Counted from the stretch's first letter, positions 1 through 9,003 are shown. The stretch is DNA of 64,000 bases from Alterinioella nitratireducens (GCF_013155465.1 NZ_JABJVX010000007.1:170576-234575); one strand, 5' to 3'. The notes: a model not told the origin generated them from the sequence alone. Program-made: numbers and translations.

Positions 1-873
1 ATCGACTCGCTGGCCGCGCTGTGGCTGTCGGGGCGCTTGCCGGGGCTGGCGCGGACCGCCGTGCTGCTCCTGGCCGTGACGCTCGCGCCCGAGGCGCAGG
101 CGCAGGAGGAGTCGGACGAGGCGCTGGCACTGCTGGCGACATCGGAGGTCACATTCGGCTACGTCCTGACGGGTGACGCGCGGCTTGACGAGACATCCCG
201 CGCGGGGCTCTACGGGCTGGGCCTGACACTGGCGCGGCGCAGTTCGGTGGAGCCCGCGCCGCCCATCGGGATCGACCTGGAAAATGATGAGCTGGTCTTT
301 TTCCCGATGATCTACTGGCCGATCAGCCCCGATCAGCCGATCCCGTCGGATGCCGCCTATGCCCGGCTCAATGCGTATTTGCGCGGGGGCGGCATGATCG
401 TGTTCGACACGCGCGACGCCGATATCGGGCGCTTTGGCACCTCGACCCCCAATGGCCGCGCGCTTCAGGAAATCGCCCGCCCGCTGGACATTCCGCCGCT
501 GGAGCCGGTGCCCGCGGATCACGTGCTGACGCGCACCTTCTACCTGTTGCAGGACTTCCCGGGGCGCCATCTGGGCCGGGATGTCTGGGTCGAGGCCGCG
601 CCGCCGGATGCCGAACAGATCGAGGGGATGCCGTTCCGCAACCTCAACGATGGCGTCACGCCGGTGGTGATCGGCGGCAACGATTGGGCCGCGGCCTGGG
701 CGATGGGGGAAAACGGGCGGCCTCTCTATCCCATCGGGCGCGGGTTTGCCGGGGAACGTCAGCGCGAGATCGCGCTGCGCTTCGGTGTCAACCTGGTGAT
801 GCATGTGCTCAGCGGCAATTATAAGTCCGACCAGGTGCACGTGCCCGCCCTTCTGGACAGATTGGGGCAATAG
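1..873 (+). CDS. DUF4159 domain protein, 3' part (5' end outside window)
   Basis: The frame is open from the first base of the window, so this is the C-terminal part of a longer protein; the first TTG at 37 is not a convincing start. A hydrophobic stretch (LARTAVLLLAVTLAP) is followed by a region matching the DUF4159 family, with the pattern FFPMIYWP, LRGGGMIVFDTRD and a C-terminal FGVNLVMHVLSGNYKSDQ. Family members are usually around 900 residues with an N-terminal BatA-like membrane region. They sit beside MoxR ATPase and DUF58 genes in an envelope-associated cluster; those partners would lie upstream. The next gene starts 2 bp after this stop, which implies an operon. Biochemical function is unknown. 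Confidence 0.8.
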   Translation: MDSLAALWLSGRLPGLARTAVLLLAVTLAPEAQAQEESDEALALLATSEVTFGYVLTGDARLDETSRAGLYGLGLTLARRSSVEPAPPIGIDLENDELVFFPMIYWPISPDQPIPSDAAYARLNAYLRGGGMIVFDTRDADIGRFGTSTPNGRALQEIARPLDIPPLEPVPADHVLTRTFYLLQDFPGRHLGRDVWVEAAPPDAEQIEGMPFRNLNDGVTPVVIGGNDWAAAWAMGENGRPLYPIGRGFAGERQREIALRFGVNLVMHVLSGNYKSDQVHVPALLDRLGQ

Positions 874-875
874 CG

Positions 876-2942
876 ATGACCGGAACCCTTCTTTTCGATC
901 CGCTGCTGCCCTGGCTGGTGATCTGGGCCCTGGCCGCGCTGGCCGCGCTGTTCCTGGCGCTTCAGGTCTGGCGCAACCTGGCCGGTTGGCCGTTCCGCGC
1001 GCTGGCGGCCCTGGCGCTGCTTCTGGCGCTGGCGAACCCGTCGCTGCAGGACGAGGAGCGCGAGCCGCTGACCGATATTGTGCTCATGGTGATCGACGAA
1101 AGCGCCTCGCAACGCATTTCCGACCGGCCCGACCAGACAGAGGCGGCGGCAGAGGCGGTGCGGCGCGAGGTTGACGCGCTGGATATGGAATTGCGCGAGG
1201 TCCGGGTGGGCGACGGGCCGGACAATACCGGATCGCTGGTCATGGGCGCGCTGACCGAGTTGATGGCCGAGGAGCCGCGCGCCCGGATTGCCGGCGCGAT
1301 CGTGATTACCGACGGGCAGATCCACGATGCCGAGCTTGCGCCCGATCTGCCCGCGCCCCTTCACGCGCTGATCACGGGGGCCGAGGAGGACTGGGACCGG
1401 CGGCTGATGGTGCAGAACGCGCCCGCCTTCGCCATCCTGGGCGAGGAGGTCGTGCTGACCCTGCGTATCGAGGATGAGGGCGCGGTGCCCGACAGTATCG
1501 GCGGGCTGGCCGAGCTGCGCATCTCGATCGACGGGCAGGATGCGCGCAGCTTCATGATGCCGGTGGGCCGGGAGTTCGACCTGCCGCTGACCCTGCCGCA
1601 TGCGGGCATGAACGTGATCCAGTTCGAAGTGCCGGAGGCGGAGGGCGAGATCACCGATCGCAACAACGCCGCCGTGGTGCAGATCAACGGGGTGCGGGAC
1701 CGGTTGCGGGTTCTGCTGGTCTCGGGCCAGCCGCATCCGGGGCAACGGACCTGGCGCAACCTGCTGAAATCGGACCCCTCGGTCGACCTGGTGCATTTCA
1801 CCATCCTGCGCCCGCCCGACCGGCAGGACGGGGTGCCGGTGACCGAGTTGAGCCTCATTGCCTTTCCAACCCGCGAGCTGTTCCTGGAAACGCTGGACGA
1901 GTTCGACCTGGTGATTTTCGACCGCTACCGGCGGCGCGGCATCCTGCCGATGATCTACCTCGACAATGTGCGCGCCTATGTCGAGAATGGCGGCGCATTG
2001 CTGATGGCGACGGGGCCGGATTTCGCCAGCGCCGCCTCGCTCTACCGCACGCCGCTATCCGAGATTTTGCCGGGGCGGCCCACGGCGCAGGTGATCGAGC
2101 AGCCGTTCCTGCCGCAAATCTCCGACCTCGGCCAGCGTCACCCGGTGACGACGGGGCTGGAGGATACGCATACGCCGCTGCCCGGCAGCGATGCGCCCTG
2201 GGGCCGCTGGCTGCGCCAGATCGACATCACCGAGCAAAGCGGCCAGACCGTGATGACCGGGGTGGATGGGCGGCCTTTGCTGATGCTGGACCGGGTCGGC
2301 GAGGGGCGGGTGGCGCTCCTGGCCTCGGATCACGCCTGGCTGTGGGATCGCGGCTATGAGGGCGGCGGGCCACAACTGGAGCTTCTGCGCCGTCTTGCGC
2401 ATTGGATGATGGGCGAGCCGGAACTGGAGGAGGAGGCCCTGCGCGCCGAGGCGGATGGGCAGACCATCGTGATCACGCGCCAGACGCTGGAGGACAGCGC
2501 GGGCGATGTCACCGTCACCGCGCCAGACGGGTCCGAGGTGGTGGTCGAGCTTGAGGAATCCACGCCGGGGCGCTTTACGGGCGAGTTCACCGGGCCGGAG
2601 ATCGGGCTTTACCGTCTGCGCGAAGGCGACCGCGAGGCGGTCATCGCGCTTGGCCCCGCCGCCCCGCGCGAGTTCGAGGAGACGCTGGCCAGCGGCGCCC
2701 TGCTGGAAGAACCGGCGGCGGTTCTGCGCGGCGGCGTGATGCGGCTGGAGGACGGGATGCCGGATATCCGCACCGTCTCGGAAGGGCGCAACGCCTCCGG
2801 GCGGGGCTGGATCGGCGTGACCCCGCGCGCGGCCTACCTGACCACGGATATCACCGTGACGCCGCTGCTCCCCGCATGGCTGTTCCTGTTGCTGGCGGCG
2901 GGGCTGATGCTGGCGGGCTGGATCCGCGAGGGGCGGCAATAG
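876..2942 (+). CDS. membrane-anchored protein with vWA-like and glutamine amidotransferase-like regions
   Basis: This 688-residue protein follows the DUF4159 gene by 2 bp. Two N-terminal membrane helices (about residues 10-30 and 37-55) and one C-terminal helix (about 660-682) bracket a large, probably periplasmic body. Near residue 70 the stretch DIVLMVIDESAS resembles the start of a von Willebrand A domain with a partial DxSxS metal site. Around 355-385 the stretch YVENGGALLMATGPD resembles the class I glutamine amidotransferase-like fold often found in this family, but no clear catalytic Cys-His pair is visible. It is probably the partner membrane protein of the MoxR/DUF58/DUF4159 cluster. 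The substrate is unknown. Confidence 0.75.
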   Translation: MTGTLLFDPLLPWLVIWALAALAALFLALQVWRNLAGWPFRALAALALLLALANPSLQDEEREPLTDIVLMVIDESASQRISDRPDQTEAAAEAVRREVDALDMELREVRVGDGPDNTGSLVMGALTELMAEEPRARIAGAIVITDGQIHDAELAPDLPAPLHALITGAEEDWDRRLMVQNAPAFAILGEEVVLTLRIEDEGAVPDSIGGLAELRISIDGQDARSFMMPVGREFDLPLTLPHAGMNVIQFEVPEAEGEITDRNNAAVVQINGVRDRLRVLLVSGQPHPGQRTWRNLLKSDPSVDLVHFTILRPPDRQDGVPVTELSLIAFPTRELFLETLDEFDLVIFDRYRRRGILPMIYLDNVRAYVENGGALLMATGPDFASAASLYRTPLSEILPGRPTAQVIEQPFLPQISDLGQRHPVTTGLEDTHTPLPGSDAPWGRWLRQIDITEQSGQTVMTGVDGRPLLMLDRVGEGRVALLASDHAWLWDRGYEGGGPQLELLRRLAHWMMGEPELEEEALRAEADGQTIVITRQTLEDSAGDVTVTAPDGSEVVVELEESTPGRFTGEFTGPEIGLYRLREGDREAVIALGPAAPREFEETLASGALLEEPAAVLRGGVMRLEDGMPDIRTVSEGRNASGRGWIGVTPRAAYLTTDITVTPLLPAWLFLLLAAGLMLAGWIREGRQ

Positions 2943-3042
2943 AGCGTTCCGGGAAATACTGAAACGCCAGGACCCTGCCACGCCTTCAGCGCTCCCGTGT
3001 TCTTGGCGATACCATGAGCAATTGGTGTTTCCCGAACCGCTC
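2942..3042. repeat. imperfect intergenic inverted repeat
   Basis: A 17-base arm (2942-2958, gagcgttccgggaaata) is repeated in inverted orientation at 3026-3042 with 14 of 17 positions matching. The arms bracket the convergent gap between the genes ending at 2942 and 3046. There is no T-tract, so this looks more like a repetitive palindromic element than an intrinsic terminator. Confidence 0.4.
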
Positions 3043-3045
3043 TGG

Positions 3046-3402
3046 TCAATCGAGCGCGTGGATGGTTGTCTCTTCGGCCCATCCCGTCACGTTGGTCGAG
3101 GTCCGGATATGGACCGTGTCGGCGCCGTCCGGGATTGCCACGTCAAAGAGGCTGCGGGTAAAGGGTTGCTCATCCACATGCGGATGCGCCAGCACGCGGG
3201 TCTCCAGGATCGTGCCGTCGGCCAGTTCCACCCGCCATCCATCGGCGTAATCCTCCCACCCCGTATCGGCATGTGCGACGGTCACGTCGAAGCGCCAGAG
3301 GCCGCCCGATTCGGACGCCTCCATGGCCACGATCCGGGCGGGATCGGCCATGGCGGGCAGGCCGAGACCAAGCAGAACGGGCAAGGCGTGCAGCAATCTC
3401 AT
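3046..3402 (-). CDS. small secreted hypothetical protein
   Basis: The 118-residue product has an N-terminal signal peptide (MRLLHALPVLLGLGLPAMA, cleavage expected after AMA) and a soluble remainder rich in Asp, Trp and Thr with no recognisable catalytic motif. It is convergent with the gene upstream and divergent from the gene at 3569. It resembles short conserved periplasmic proteins of Rhodobacterales that have no assigned function. Confidence 0.6.
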   Translation of the reverse strand: MRLLHALPVLLGLGLPAMADPARIVAMEASESGGLWRFDVTVAHADTGWEDYADGWRVELADGTILETRVLAHPHVDEQPFTRSLFDVAIPDGADTVHIRTSTNVTGWAEETTIHALD

Positions 3403-3568
3403 GCCCCCTTATCCCACGCCGGATTCCCCTTTGTCATCTGACGCCTGCGTGAGCCCCGTCATCCGATAACAGCTTTCCGACATTGCGTGTCAGGGACACG
3501 AACGGTCAGTCTGAGAGCAGCGCCCGGACAGAACCGGACGAATTTTCGCAACAAAGGACTTTAGACCC

Positions 3569-3982
3569 ATGTTCAAACCGTTCCTCAAACCCCTTGCCGC
3601 CGCCGCGGTCGTGGCCGGTGCCCTTGCGGGCGTGGCCGCCCAGGCCAACGGCGTCGCCTTCATGGTCGTCGACGGCAATGCCACCGTCGCGCCGATCGGC
3701 AACACGCGCATGGTCGCGCAGGAGGCGCGGCCCGCCGCAACGCCCGGTCTGCAACTGGAATGTGCCGTCGCCGGCACGCCGGTGGAGTTCCCCAACGACA
3801 TCAAGGTCTGGTCGAGCCAGGCCATTGCCGCGGGCACCCAGGTGGCCTGGAACGTGCCGGGATCGACATTCGACGGGTTTTTCGAGTTGCCCGCCCTGGC
3901 CGCGAACCAGCACGCGTTCCTGTCCAGCGTCCTGCCCGGCGGCTTGCCTGCGGGCACGCCCTGCGAGGCGGTGGCGCAGTAG
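3569..3982 (+). CDS. small secreted hypothetical protein
   Basis: The 137-residue protein begins with a signal peptide (about residues 1-28: basic MFKPFLKP, then an Ala/Val-rich core ending AAQANG). The mature part carries two Cys (ECAVAG and TPCEAVAQ) that could form a disulfide in the periplasm. No family is recognised. An AAAGGA ribosome-binding site precedes the ATG and a terminator-like hairpin follows the stop, so it is probably monocistronic. Confidence 0.55.
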   Translation: MFKPFLKPLAAAAVVAGALAGVAAQANGVAFMVVDGNATVAPIGNTRMVAQEARPAATPGLQLECAVAGTPVEFPNDIKVWSSQAIAAGTQVAWNVPGSTFDGFFELPALAANQHAFLSSVLPGGLPAGTPCEAVAQ

Positions 3983-3994
3983 GCACCAGCCAGC

Positions 3995-4032
3995 GGGGGC
4001 CGCTGCCCGTAGCGGGCCCCGGCCCAATTTTT
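3995..4032 (+). terminator. intrinsic terminator after the secreted-protein gene
   Basis: A GC-rich stem (GGGGCCGCT at 3996-4004 pairing with AGCGG-CCCC at 4011-4020, one bulged G) has a 6-base loop and is followed by CAATTTTT. It lies just downstream of the stop at 3982. Confidence 0.55.
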
Positions 4033-4090
4033 GCCCCACTCGGCGCGTAAACCTTGCCGCGACACCGTTCCCGCCAAGGACCAATGCCCC

Positions 4091-4924
4091 ATGCGCGCGC
4101 TCCTGTTCCTCCTCTTCTCGGCGCTGGCCGCCCCGGCGCAGACCCTGCCCGTCATCGCCCCGGCAGGCCCTCCGCTGGAGGCCGTCACCGGCGTCGGCAC
4201 GGATCGGCAATGGCAGGCCGTAGGGCGGATCGACACAGGGCCGGGGTTCTGCACCGGCACGCTGATCGCCGCCGACCTGGTGCTGACGGCGGCGCATTGC
4301 CTGTTTCACCCCCAGACCGGAGAGCGCCTGCCCGAGTCCGGGTTCAGTTTCAACGCGGGGCTGCGCAACGGTCGCCCGGTCGCCTTTCGCACTGTCCGGC
4401 GCAGCGTGATCCATCCCGGCTACGCCACCGACCTGGCCGACCAGCTGGACCAGGTGCGCACCGATATCGCCATCCTGGAGCTTGACCGCGCGATCCCCGC
4501 CGAGATGGTTCAACCGATCCCCGCGCGGGGGCAGGCGGCGGTGGGCGATCTGGTGCAGATCGTCTCCTACGGGCGCGACCGGGCGGATTACGCCTCGCTG
4601 GAGGATGGGTGCGATGTGCGCGCGGGCGAGGGTGGATTGCAGGTGCTGTCGTGCCATATCGACCCCGGCTCCTCCGGCGCGCCGGTGTTCCTGCGGCAAA
4701 ACGGGCGGCTTGGCATCGTCTCGGTCATTTCGGCCCAGGCCGAATGGTACGATGATCCGGTGTCGCTGGCCGCCGATCTGGGCGGCGGGCTGGCCCCGAT
4801 CCTGGACCTGCTGGACCGCACCGACGACGTTTTCAGCCGCGAGGCCAGCCGCATCCGCACGCTGAGCGCGGGCAATGACGGGACCGAGGATATCGGCGCA
4901 AGGTTCATTCGCGTCACCCCTTGA
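4091..4924 (+). CDS. trypsin-like serine protease (secreted)
   Basis: The 277-residue product is a chymotrypsin-fold (S1-type) peptidase. The triad is visible: His69 in LTAAHC, Asp125 in TDIAIL and Ser195 in DPGSSGAPVF. A signal peptide covers about residues 1-17 (MRALLFLLFSALAAPAQ), so it should act in the periplasm or outside the cell. The start at 4091 was chosen over the longer frame from 4031 because it gives the signal peptide and follows an AAGGA site about 10 bases upstream. The usual GDSGGP is here GSSGAP. Substrate is unknown. Confidence 0.85.
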   Translation: MRALLFLLFSALAAPAQTLPVIAPAGPPLEAVTGVGTDRQWQAVGRIDTGPGFCTGTLIAADLVLTAAHCLFHPQTGERLPESGFSFNAGLRNGRPVAFRTVRRSVIHPGYATDLADQLDQVRTDIAILELDRAIPAEMVQPIPARGQAAVGDLVQIVSYGRDRADYASLEDGCDVRAGEGGLQVLSCHIDPGSSGAPVFLRQNGRLGIVSVISAQAEWYDDPVSLAADLGGGLAPILDLLDRTDDVFSREASRIRTLSAGNDGTEDIGARFIRVTP

Positions 4925-4948
4925 CGGGCGGGCGCAGGGTTCCCAAAT
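4920..4948 (+). promoter_or_regulatory. possible sigma-32 (heat-shock) promoter for hsp20
   Basis: CTTGACG at 4920-4926 and CCCAAAT at 4942-4948 are 15 bases apart. This is close to the sigma-32 pattern CTTGAA, 11-16 bases, CCCCATnT. It lies about 115 bases upstream of the Hsp20 gene. The assignment rests on sequence resemblance and the target gene. Confidence 0.35.
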
Positions 4949-5064
4949 CGCATGTTGTTCCGGTGCCCGCAGAAAAGGGGCCGGGACAAGACTCAAAGGG
5001 CGGTGCCATGACGGACCGCCCGACAGATCGTTATCGCTCAAGACAAGCAAAGAGGATGACCACC

Positions 5065-5520
5065 ATGCGTACCCATGATTTCACCCCGCTTTACCGCGCC
5101 AGTGTCGGCTTTGACCGTATGGCGGACCTGCTGGACCGGGTCATGACCCAGGATACCGGCGCCACGACCTATCCGCCCTACAATATCGAAAAGACCGACG
5201 ACGACGCCTATCGCATCTCGATCGCGGTGGCCGGTTTCGCCGCCGAGGATCTGAATATCGAGCAGCGCGAAAACGGCCTGATCGTTTCGGCCCGCCGCGA
5301 GAAGGACGAGTCCGATCGCACCTACCTGCATCGCGGCATCGCCACGCGCGCATTCGAGAAGCGGTTCCACCTGGCCGACCATGTCCGCGTGACCGGCGCC
5401 AGCCACGAGGCCGGCATGCTGCATATCGACCTGGTGCGCGAAGTGCCCGAGGCGCTGAAACCGCGCCAGATCGAGATCGCGACGGAGACGCCCAAGGCGA
5501 TTGAATCCGAGGCCGCGTAA
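5065..5520 (+). CDS. Hsp20/alpha-crystallin small heat-shock protein
   Basis: The 151-residue protein has the small heat-shock layout. An N-terminal MRTHDFTPLYRASVGFDRM segment (typical of IbpA-like proteins) precedes an alpha-crystallin domain from about residue 36, with PPYNIEK, YRISIAVAGF, LIVSARRE, YLHRGIATRAFEKRF and a strand-rich end, and a short acidic tail. It acts as an ATP-independent holdase that keeps unfolded proteins soluble in the cytoplasm. ATG 5065 is preferred because AGAGG lies about 9 bases upstream; an in-frame ATG at 5056 sits directly against that site. It is probably a monocistronic heat-shock gene, with a possible sigma-32 promoter upstream and a terminator downstream. 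Confidence 0.92.
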   Translation: MRTHDFTPLYRASVGFDRMADLLDRVMTQDTGATTYPPYNIEKTDDDAYRISIAVAGFAAEDLNIEQRENGLIVSARREKDESDRTYLHRGIATRAFEKRFHLADHVRVTGASHEAGMLHIDLVREVPEALKPRQIEIATETPKAIESEAA

Positions 5521-5548
5521 GCCCTCGCGCCCGGATCCGAGTGATCAG

Positions 5549-5574
5549 ACGCAGCCCCTCGGGGCTGCGTTTTT
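5549..5574 (+). terminator. strong intrinsic terminator after hsp20
   Basis: The perfect stem ACGCAGCCC / GGGCTGCGT with a 4-base loop is followed directly by TTTTT (5570-5574). Confidence 0.92.
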
Positions 5575-5612
5575 CGTCTCGGGGGCCCCGTTAGCGCTGC
5601 GGAAACCATTTC

Positions 5613-6539
5613 ATGGCCTTATGGGCGCGACTGACAGCGATAGCCGGGCCAAGGGACATGGACGATCAGCAGCCATTGGGGCGGGAAATGCTCTGGCCCG
5701 ACCTCGACGAGGCGGGTGCTGCGCCGACGCGCGGGGCCGATCAGTTCGTGGTGCGCGAAGGCCCCGGCCATGAGGTGATCGCGGGGTTCTCGCCCGGTGT
5801 CGGCGACCGCATCATCTTCGACCGCTACGAGATGCAGACGATGGCCGATATCCGCTCACGGCTGCACCCCTCGGGCCGTGACGCGCTGATCCGGTTCGAC
5901 GATGGCGGGTCGCTGCGGTTGACGGGTGTTGCTCCGGGCGCGCTTGAGGATCGTCATTTCGTCTGCCTTGGCGGGCCGGTGCAGCTGACCGCCGACACGT
6001 TGGTGCAGACGGCGGAAGGTTCCAGACCGGCGCGCGACCTGGTCGAAGGCGATCTTCTGCGCACCCGCGACCATGGCCTGCAACCGGTGCGCCAGATCAT
6101 CCGCCAGGCCCGTCGCTTTGCCGGACCGGATGACCCCTCGCGCCCGGTCATGATCTCGTTCGGCGCGCTCGGGCGCGGGGTGCCGTGCCGTGCACTGACC
6201 GTCGCCCCCTATCAGCGCATCGTGATCCGACATCCCGTCACCGGGGCGGAGCTGCTGATCGCGGCCAGCAAGCTGGTCGGACGGGCCGGTGTCACGCGGG
6301 TGCGCGGCTGCGCCGAGGCCGGTTTCATCAACCTTGCGATGGACGCGCATGAGGTGATCCTGGCCGAGGGGCTGGCCACCGAAACCCTGCTGATCCATCC
6401 GCGCGACCGGCTGATCGCGGGCCAGACCGCGCCGTGCCGGATGACGCCCGCGCGGCCCATCTACCTCAAGGATCCGGCCTTTCACCCCGACCGGCTGGAT
6501 CCGCGGTTCCGGGGCCTGTCACGGCCCGACGTGGCCTAG
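5613..6539 (+). CDS. Hint-domain protein (Hint_2 type), probably splicing-inactive
   Basis: The C-terminal two thirds matches the Hint_2 (Hedgehog/intein) domain common in roseobacters: TLVQTAEGSRPARDLVEGDLLRT, ALTVAPYQRIVI, LLIAASKLVG, FINLAMDAHEVILAEGLATET. The N-terminal part contains a short beta-roll-like segment (ADQFVVREGPGHEVIAGF) of the kind found in RTX proteins. In active Hint domains the nucleophile Cys starts a CFTxGTLI motif. Here the aligned segment reads QLTADTLV with Gln124 in the Cys position, so autoproteolysis is unlikely. The start is uncertain: GGAAA precedes ATG 5613, while ATG 5658 has AAGGGA almost touching it. Role unknown, probably surface or secreted. Confidence 0.75.
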   Translation: MALWARLTAIAGPRDMDDQQPLGREMLWPDLDEAGAAPTRGADQFVVREGPGHEVIAGFSPGVGDRIIFDRYEMQTMADIRSRLHPSGRDALIRFDDGGSLRLTGVAPGALEDRHFVCLGGPVQLTADTLVQTAEGSRPARDLVEGDLLRTRDHGLQPVRQIIRQARRFAGPDDPSRPVMISFGALGRGVPCRALTVAPYQRIVIRHPVTGAELLIAASKLVGRAGVTRVRGCAEAGFINLAMDAHEVILAEGLATETLLIHPRDRLIAGQTAPCRMTPARPIYLKDPAFHPDRLDPRFRGLSRPDVA

Positions 6540-7441
6540 AACCACTGGCCCGGTTCCATCAGCCCCAGTTCCATCAATTGCTGGGACGACCAGAAGAAAC
6601 GGGTCGATTTGTGCCAGCGGAAACTGTCCACGTCATGGCGCGATCCGGGGTTCGACCGCAGCGCCTTGGCGACGCGGAAGGAACAGACCGTGGCCGACAT
6701 CGAGTGATGCCAGGGGCAGGTATAGGTGTTCATCTCGGGGTCGGACAGCGTGTGATCGTCGTTGAGCGTCAGCCCCGGCATGGCCTGGAACAGGCTCGAC
6801 CGGTCGATGCGGCGTTTCGGGGCCGGGACATGCTCCTCGAACCGCCAGCGCAGCCCGCCGTAGAAGTTGAGCTGCCGGTCCAGAACCTCGTCATCCGCGT
6901 TGCGCCGGGTCTCGGCGTAATAGCCTGAGCTGTCCAGATGCGCGGTTTCCAGCGACACGGCATCGGTATAGCGGGTCAGATCCTCGGCATAGAGGTCGAT
7001 CACATAGGTCGGCACGACATTGCGCCGCTCCTCCATGACAAAGGCGATGGCCTCGCCGATGCGGCGCTGTTCGCAGAAGGGGAAGAACAGGTATTCGGCG
7101 TTGTAGCAGTAGTGAATCCACTCACCCGGCACCAGCTTGATCAGGGCATTGACGATGGCGGGCGCGGTGCCCGGCTGGCGGGTCGGGTGGCGGATCACCT
7201 CGACGATGGAGGCATCGTCGATATCGTCGGGCAGGTCGACATCGTCGGGCGCAACCAGGAACAGGCGGCGAAAGCCCAGATGGGTCAGGTGATCCAGCGT
7301 CGTCGTCAGCTCGGTCCGGTCCTCGGCGATGACGATGGCGAAGGGGCCGCGCCCGAGCGGTGTGCGCCGCGCCTGGGCGGCGAAGCTGGAAATGGAGGAA
7401 TGGATCATCTGGGTTGGCCCCGGTTTTTCTGCCCGGCGCAT
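6536..7441 (-). CDS. glycosyltransferase-like conserved hypothetical protein
   Basis: The 301-residue protein begins with FAIVIAEDRTEL followed by LTHLGFRRLFLVAPDD. This resembles the nucleotide-binding first half of GT-A glycosyltransferases and the DUF-type glycosyltransferases of Rhodobacterales. A clear DxD metal motif is not evident, and the rest (GEWIHYCYNAEYLFFPFCEQRRIGEA) is family-specific. ATG 7441 is chosen because AAAGGG lies 7-8 bases upstream; ATG 7408 is an alternative. Its stop codon shares a CTAG palindrome with the stop of the convergent Hint gene. Function is uncertain. Confidence 0.55.
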   Translation of the reverse strand: MRRAEKPGPTQMIHSSISSFAAQARRTPLGRGPFAIVIAEDRTELTTTLDHLTHLGFRRLFLVAPDDVDLPDDIDDASIVEVIRHPTRQPGTAPAIVNALIKLVPGEWIHYCYNAEYLFFPFCEQRRIGEAIAFVMEERRNVVPTYVIDLYAEDLTRYTDAVSLETAHLDSSGYYAETRRNADDEVLDRQLNFYGGLRWRFEEHVPAPKRRIDRSSLFQAMPGLTLNDDHTLSDPEMNTYTCPWHHSMSATVCSFRVAKALRSNPGSRHDVDSFRWHKSTRFFWSSQQLMELGLMEPGQWF

Positions 7442-7547
7442 ACTCTGCCCTTTGGCTTTCGATTTTGCAAACACCCGTGCGCATTGAAGCGGGGCGGGGC
7501 ATGGGGTAGATGGCGCAGGTGATCCGCCCGCAATGGAGGCCCCCGCC

Positions 7548-8885
7548 ATGTCCGCGCCCAAGAAGCTTTTCGTCAAGACCTATGGCTGTCAGATGAATGT
7601 CTATGACAGCGAGCGCATGGCCGAGGCGCTCGGGTCGGAAGGTTATGAGCAGGTCGCAACGGCGGAAGAGGCCGACATGATCCTGCTCAACACCTGCCAT
7701 ATCCGCGAGAAGGCCGCCGAGAAGGTCTATTCCGAGCTTGGCCGCTTCCGCCCCCTGCGCGAGGCCAAGCCCGACCTCAAGATCGGCGTCGCCGGATGCG
7801 TGGCGCAGGCCGAGGGCGAGGAGATCATGCGCCGCCAGCCGATGGTCGACCTGGTTGTCGGGCCGCAGACCTATCACCGCCTGCCCGCAATGGCGCGCGC
7901 GGTCGAGGCGGGCGAAAAGGCGCTGGACACCGATTTCCCGGAAGAGGACAAATTCCTGCACCTGCCGAAGGCGCGCAAGCCCAGGCGGGGCCCGACCGCG
8001 TTCCTGACCGTGCAGGAAGGCTGCGACAAGTTCTGCGCCTTCTGCGTGGTGCCCTATACGCGCGGGGCCGAGGTGTCGCGCCCGGTGGAGCGGTTGCTGA
8101 CCGAGGCGCGCGAGTTGGTCGATCGCGGCGTGCGCGAGATCACGCTTCTGGGCCAGAACGTGAATGCCTATCATGGGCAAGGGCCGGATGGCGAATGGGG
8201 TCTGGCGCGGCTCATTCGGGCGATGGCCGAGATCGACGGGCTCGACCGTATCCGCTTCACCACCTCGCATCCCAATGACATGGAGGACGACCTGATCGCC
8301 GCGCATGGCGATTGCGCCAAGCTGATGCCCTATCTGCATCTGCCGGTGCAATCGGGGTCCGACCGGGTGTTGAAGGCGATGAACCGCAAGCACAATGCGG
8401 CGGAATATGTGGCGCTGATCGCGCGCATCCGCGCGGCGCGGCCCGACCTGCTGCTGTCGGGCGATTTCATCGTCGGCTTTCCCGGCGAAACGGAAGAGGA
8501 GTTCCAGGCCACGCTGGACCTGGTGGAGGCGGTCGGCTACGGGCAGGCCTATTCCTTCAAGTATTCCGCACGCCCCGGCACGCCTGCCGCCGAGAAACCG
8601 CCGGTGCCCGATGAGGTCGCGTCGGAGCGGTTGCAGCGCTTGCAGGCATTGCTCGGGCGTCAGCAAAGGGCGGCGCAGGACGCCATGGTTGGCCGCGAGG
8701 TGCGGGTGCTGTTCGAGAAACCGGGCCGCGAGGCGGGGCAGCTCATCGGCAAGTCCGACTATCTGCACGCCGTCCATGCCGATGCGCCGGCGGACCTGAT
8801 CGGTCAGATTGCCACCGTGCGGATCGTGGAAAGCCGGGCCAATTCGCTGAAGGGCGAACTGGTGACGCAGAGCGTTTCGGCCTGA
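7548..8885 (+). CDS. miaB: tRNA-2-methylthio-N6-dimethylallyladenosine synthase
   Basis: MiaB adds the methylthio group to i6A at tRNA position 37, using two 4Fe-4S clusters and SAM. The 445-residue protein has the whole family layout. The N-terminal UPF0004 domain carries Cys14 (YGCQMN), Cys50 (NTCHIREKA) and Cys84 (AGCVAQ). The radical-SAM motif CxxxCxxC is at Cys159, Cys163 and Cys166 ([17 protein letters not shown]). A C-terminal TRAM domain follows (from about 370). ATG 7548 is preferred to 7533 because GGAGG lies 8 bases upstream. Its stop codon falls inside a large palindromic element. Confidence 0.97.
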   Translation: MSAPKKLFVKTYGCQMNVYDSERMAEALGSEGYEQVATAEEADMILLNTCHIREKAAEKVYSELGRFRPLREAKPDLKIGVAGCVAQAEGEEIMRRQPMVDLVVGPQTYHRLPAMARAVEAGEKALDTDFPEEDKFLHLPKARKPRRGPTAFLTVQEGCDKFCAFCVVPYTRGAEVSRPVERLLTEARELVDRGVREITLLGQNVNAYHGQGPDGEWGLARLIRAMAEIDGLDRIRFTTSHPNDMEDDLIAAHGDCAKLMPYLHLPVQSGSDRVLKAMNRKHNAAEYVALIARIRAARPDLLLSGDFIVGFPGETEEEFQATLDLVEAVGYGQAYSFKYSARPGTPAAEKPPVPDEVASERLQRLQALLGRQQRAAQDAMVGREVRVLFEKPGREAGQLIGKSDYLHAVHADAPADLIGQIATVRIVESRANSLKGELVTQSVSA

Positions 8886-8970
8886 AGAGGTATCGGTTTT
8901 CCCTGCCTGGTCCCTTTTCGGAGCCGAACGCGAAAACCGATACCTTGGGTCCGGTGGAACCTGAAACGCT
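8871..8970. repeat. large nested palindromic element over the miaB stop
   Basis: There are two nested arm pairs: outer AGCGTTTC (8871-8878) with GAAACGCT (8963-8970), and an inner perfect 14-base pair aggtatcggttttc (8888-8901) with its complement at 8932-8945. A small TTCGG/CCGAA hairpin sits in the loop. There is no T-tract. It begins inside the last codons of miaB. It is probably a REP-like element or an mRNA 3'-end structure. Confidence 0.65.
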
Positions 8971-9003
8971 CGGGAAGGGGCCGCCTGATACGGCCCCCTC
9001 GCA

